NCBI GenBank assembly: GCA_958421035.1
Contig: CATZKS010000043.1
Location: 1 to 15,833 of the forward strand
Source of the DNA: an uncultured Collinsella sp.
GTDB lineage: Bacteria; Actinomycetota; Coriobacteriia; Coriobacteriales; Coriobacteriaceae
Length of the DNA: 15,833 nucleotides
Reading direction: 5' to 3'
The position numbers and the translations under genes were made by a program. Shown piece by piece: positions 15,749 to 15,833 of the stretch; the stretch's first letter is position 1, and each line of letters starts with the position of its first letter. Under the pieces are notes generated by a model. The model searched no databases. It was not told the DNA's origin and saw nothing but the letters and a program-made list of their open reading frames with translations.

Positions 15749-15833
15749 ATGAACGACATTCTCGCAAGAAGAGCAAGACGAGCAACTGTGGGCATCGCCC
15801 TTTCCGCGGCACTTGTCGCGGGAATCGCCCCCG
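15749..15833 (+). CDS. Surface protein, cassette 3 (3' end outside window)
   Basis: Only 28 codons are visible before the window ends. They encode the same signal-peptide start (MNDILARRARR and the hydrophobic core) as genes 1 and 2 and match both at nucleotide level. The leader and ribosome site are identical. A third paralogue is therefore expected; whether it is complete, and how its centre differs, cannot be seen. Confidence 0.8.
   Translation, partial: MNDILARRARRATVGIALSAALVAGIAP

Larger units (their letters stand above)
12980..15833 (+). repeat. Tandem array of promoter-gene-terminator cassettes (periods 1368 and 1314 bp)
   Basis: Equivalent points recur at start codons 13067, 14435 and 15749. 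The period difference of 54 bp equals the 18-codon length difference between genes 1 and 2, so the 300-bp spacers have the same length. The spacers 14135-14434 and 15449-15748 read as identical. The spacer before gene 1 is homologous only from about 12967 and has diverged until about 13017, after which all three copies match into the signal-peptide codons. Gene centres have diverged. The array runs off the right edge. Confidence 0.92.

Overview
The window looks like chromosomal DNA from a high-GC Gram-positive gut actinobacterium, most likely Collinsella or a close coriobacterial relative. This is inferred from base composition and protein style: Ala-rich signal peptides, LAxTG rather than LPxTG sorting signals, and a lipoteichoic-acid-synthase-like sulfatase. 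No rRNA, tRNA or other taxonomic marker is present, so the genus is a judgement.

Left part (1-2560). The window opens inside an LTA-synthase/phosphoglycerol-transferase-family gene on the + strand (1-1881). A 131-bp nested hairpin element follows (1901-2032), then a relic of its core (2086-2121), six units of a 61-bp quasi-palindromic tandem repeat (2119-2475), and a hairpin terminator shared with the next gene.

Middle (2561-8461). A 1374-residue secreted, wall-anchored protein is encoded on the minus strand. It has FG-GAP-type calcium loops, a large unassigned beta-rich centre, an FN3 domain, an Ig-like domain and a LANTG anchor. Upstream of it lie more copies of the ~61-bp repeat, interrupted by a 1.28-kb IS3-family insertion sequence (6860-8143) with an intact single-ORF DDE transposase. 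A second copy of the 131-bp hairpin element follows in inverted orientation (8290-8420). In both copies the element sits just downstream of a gene stop codon in the same relative orientation, and its long outer arms differ between copies while staying self-complementary.

Right-middle (8462-12856). A flavodoxin-fold gene is followed, to its right and on the same strand, by a two-gene operon for a heterodimeric ABC exporter. The two ATP sites are asymmetric: one is consensus and one degenerate.

Right end (12914-15833). Divergent from the exporter is a tandem array of promoter-gene-terminator cassettes. There are two complete genes (355 and 337 aa) and the first 85 bases of a third. They encode signal-peptide, coiled-coil, LANTG-anchored surface proteins. 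The spacers after gene 1 and gene 2 read as identical over 300 bp, and the signal peptides and wall anchors are nearly identical, whereas the coiled-coil centres have diverged. This resembles a recombinogenic surface-protein locus and continues past the window edge.

Overall the window is a cell-envelope region (teichoic-acid-type polymerase, exporter, wall-anchored proteins) punctuated by repeats and an IS. The most notable items are the surface-protein cassette array and the covarying hairpin element.
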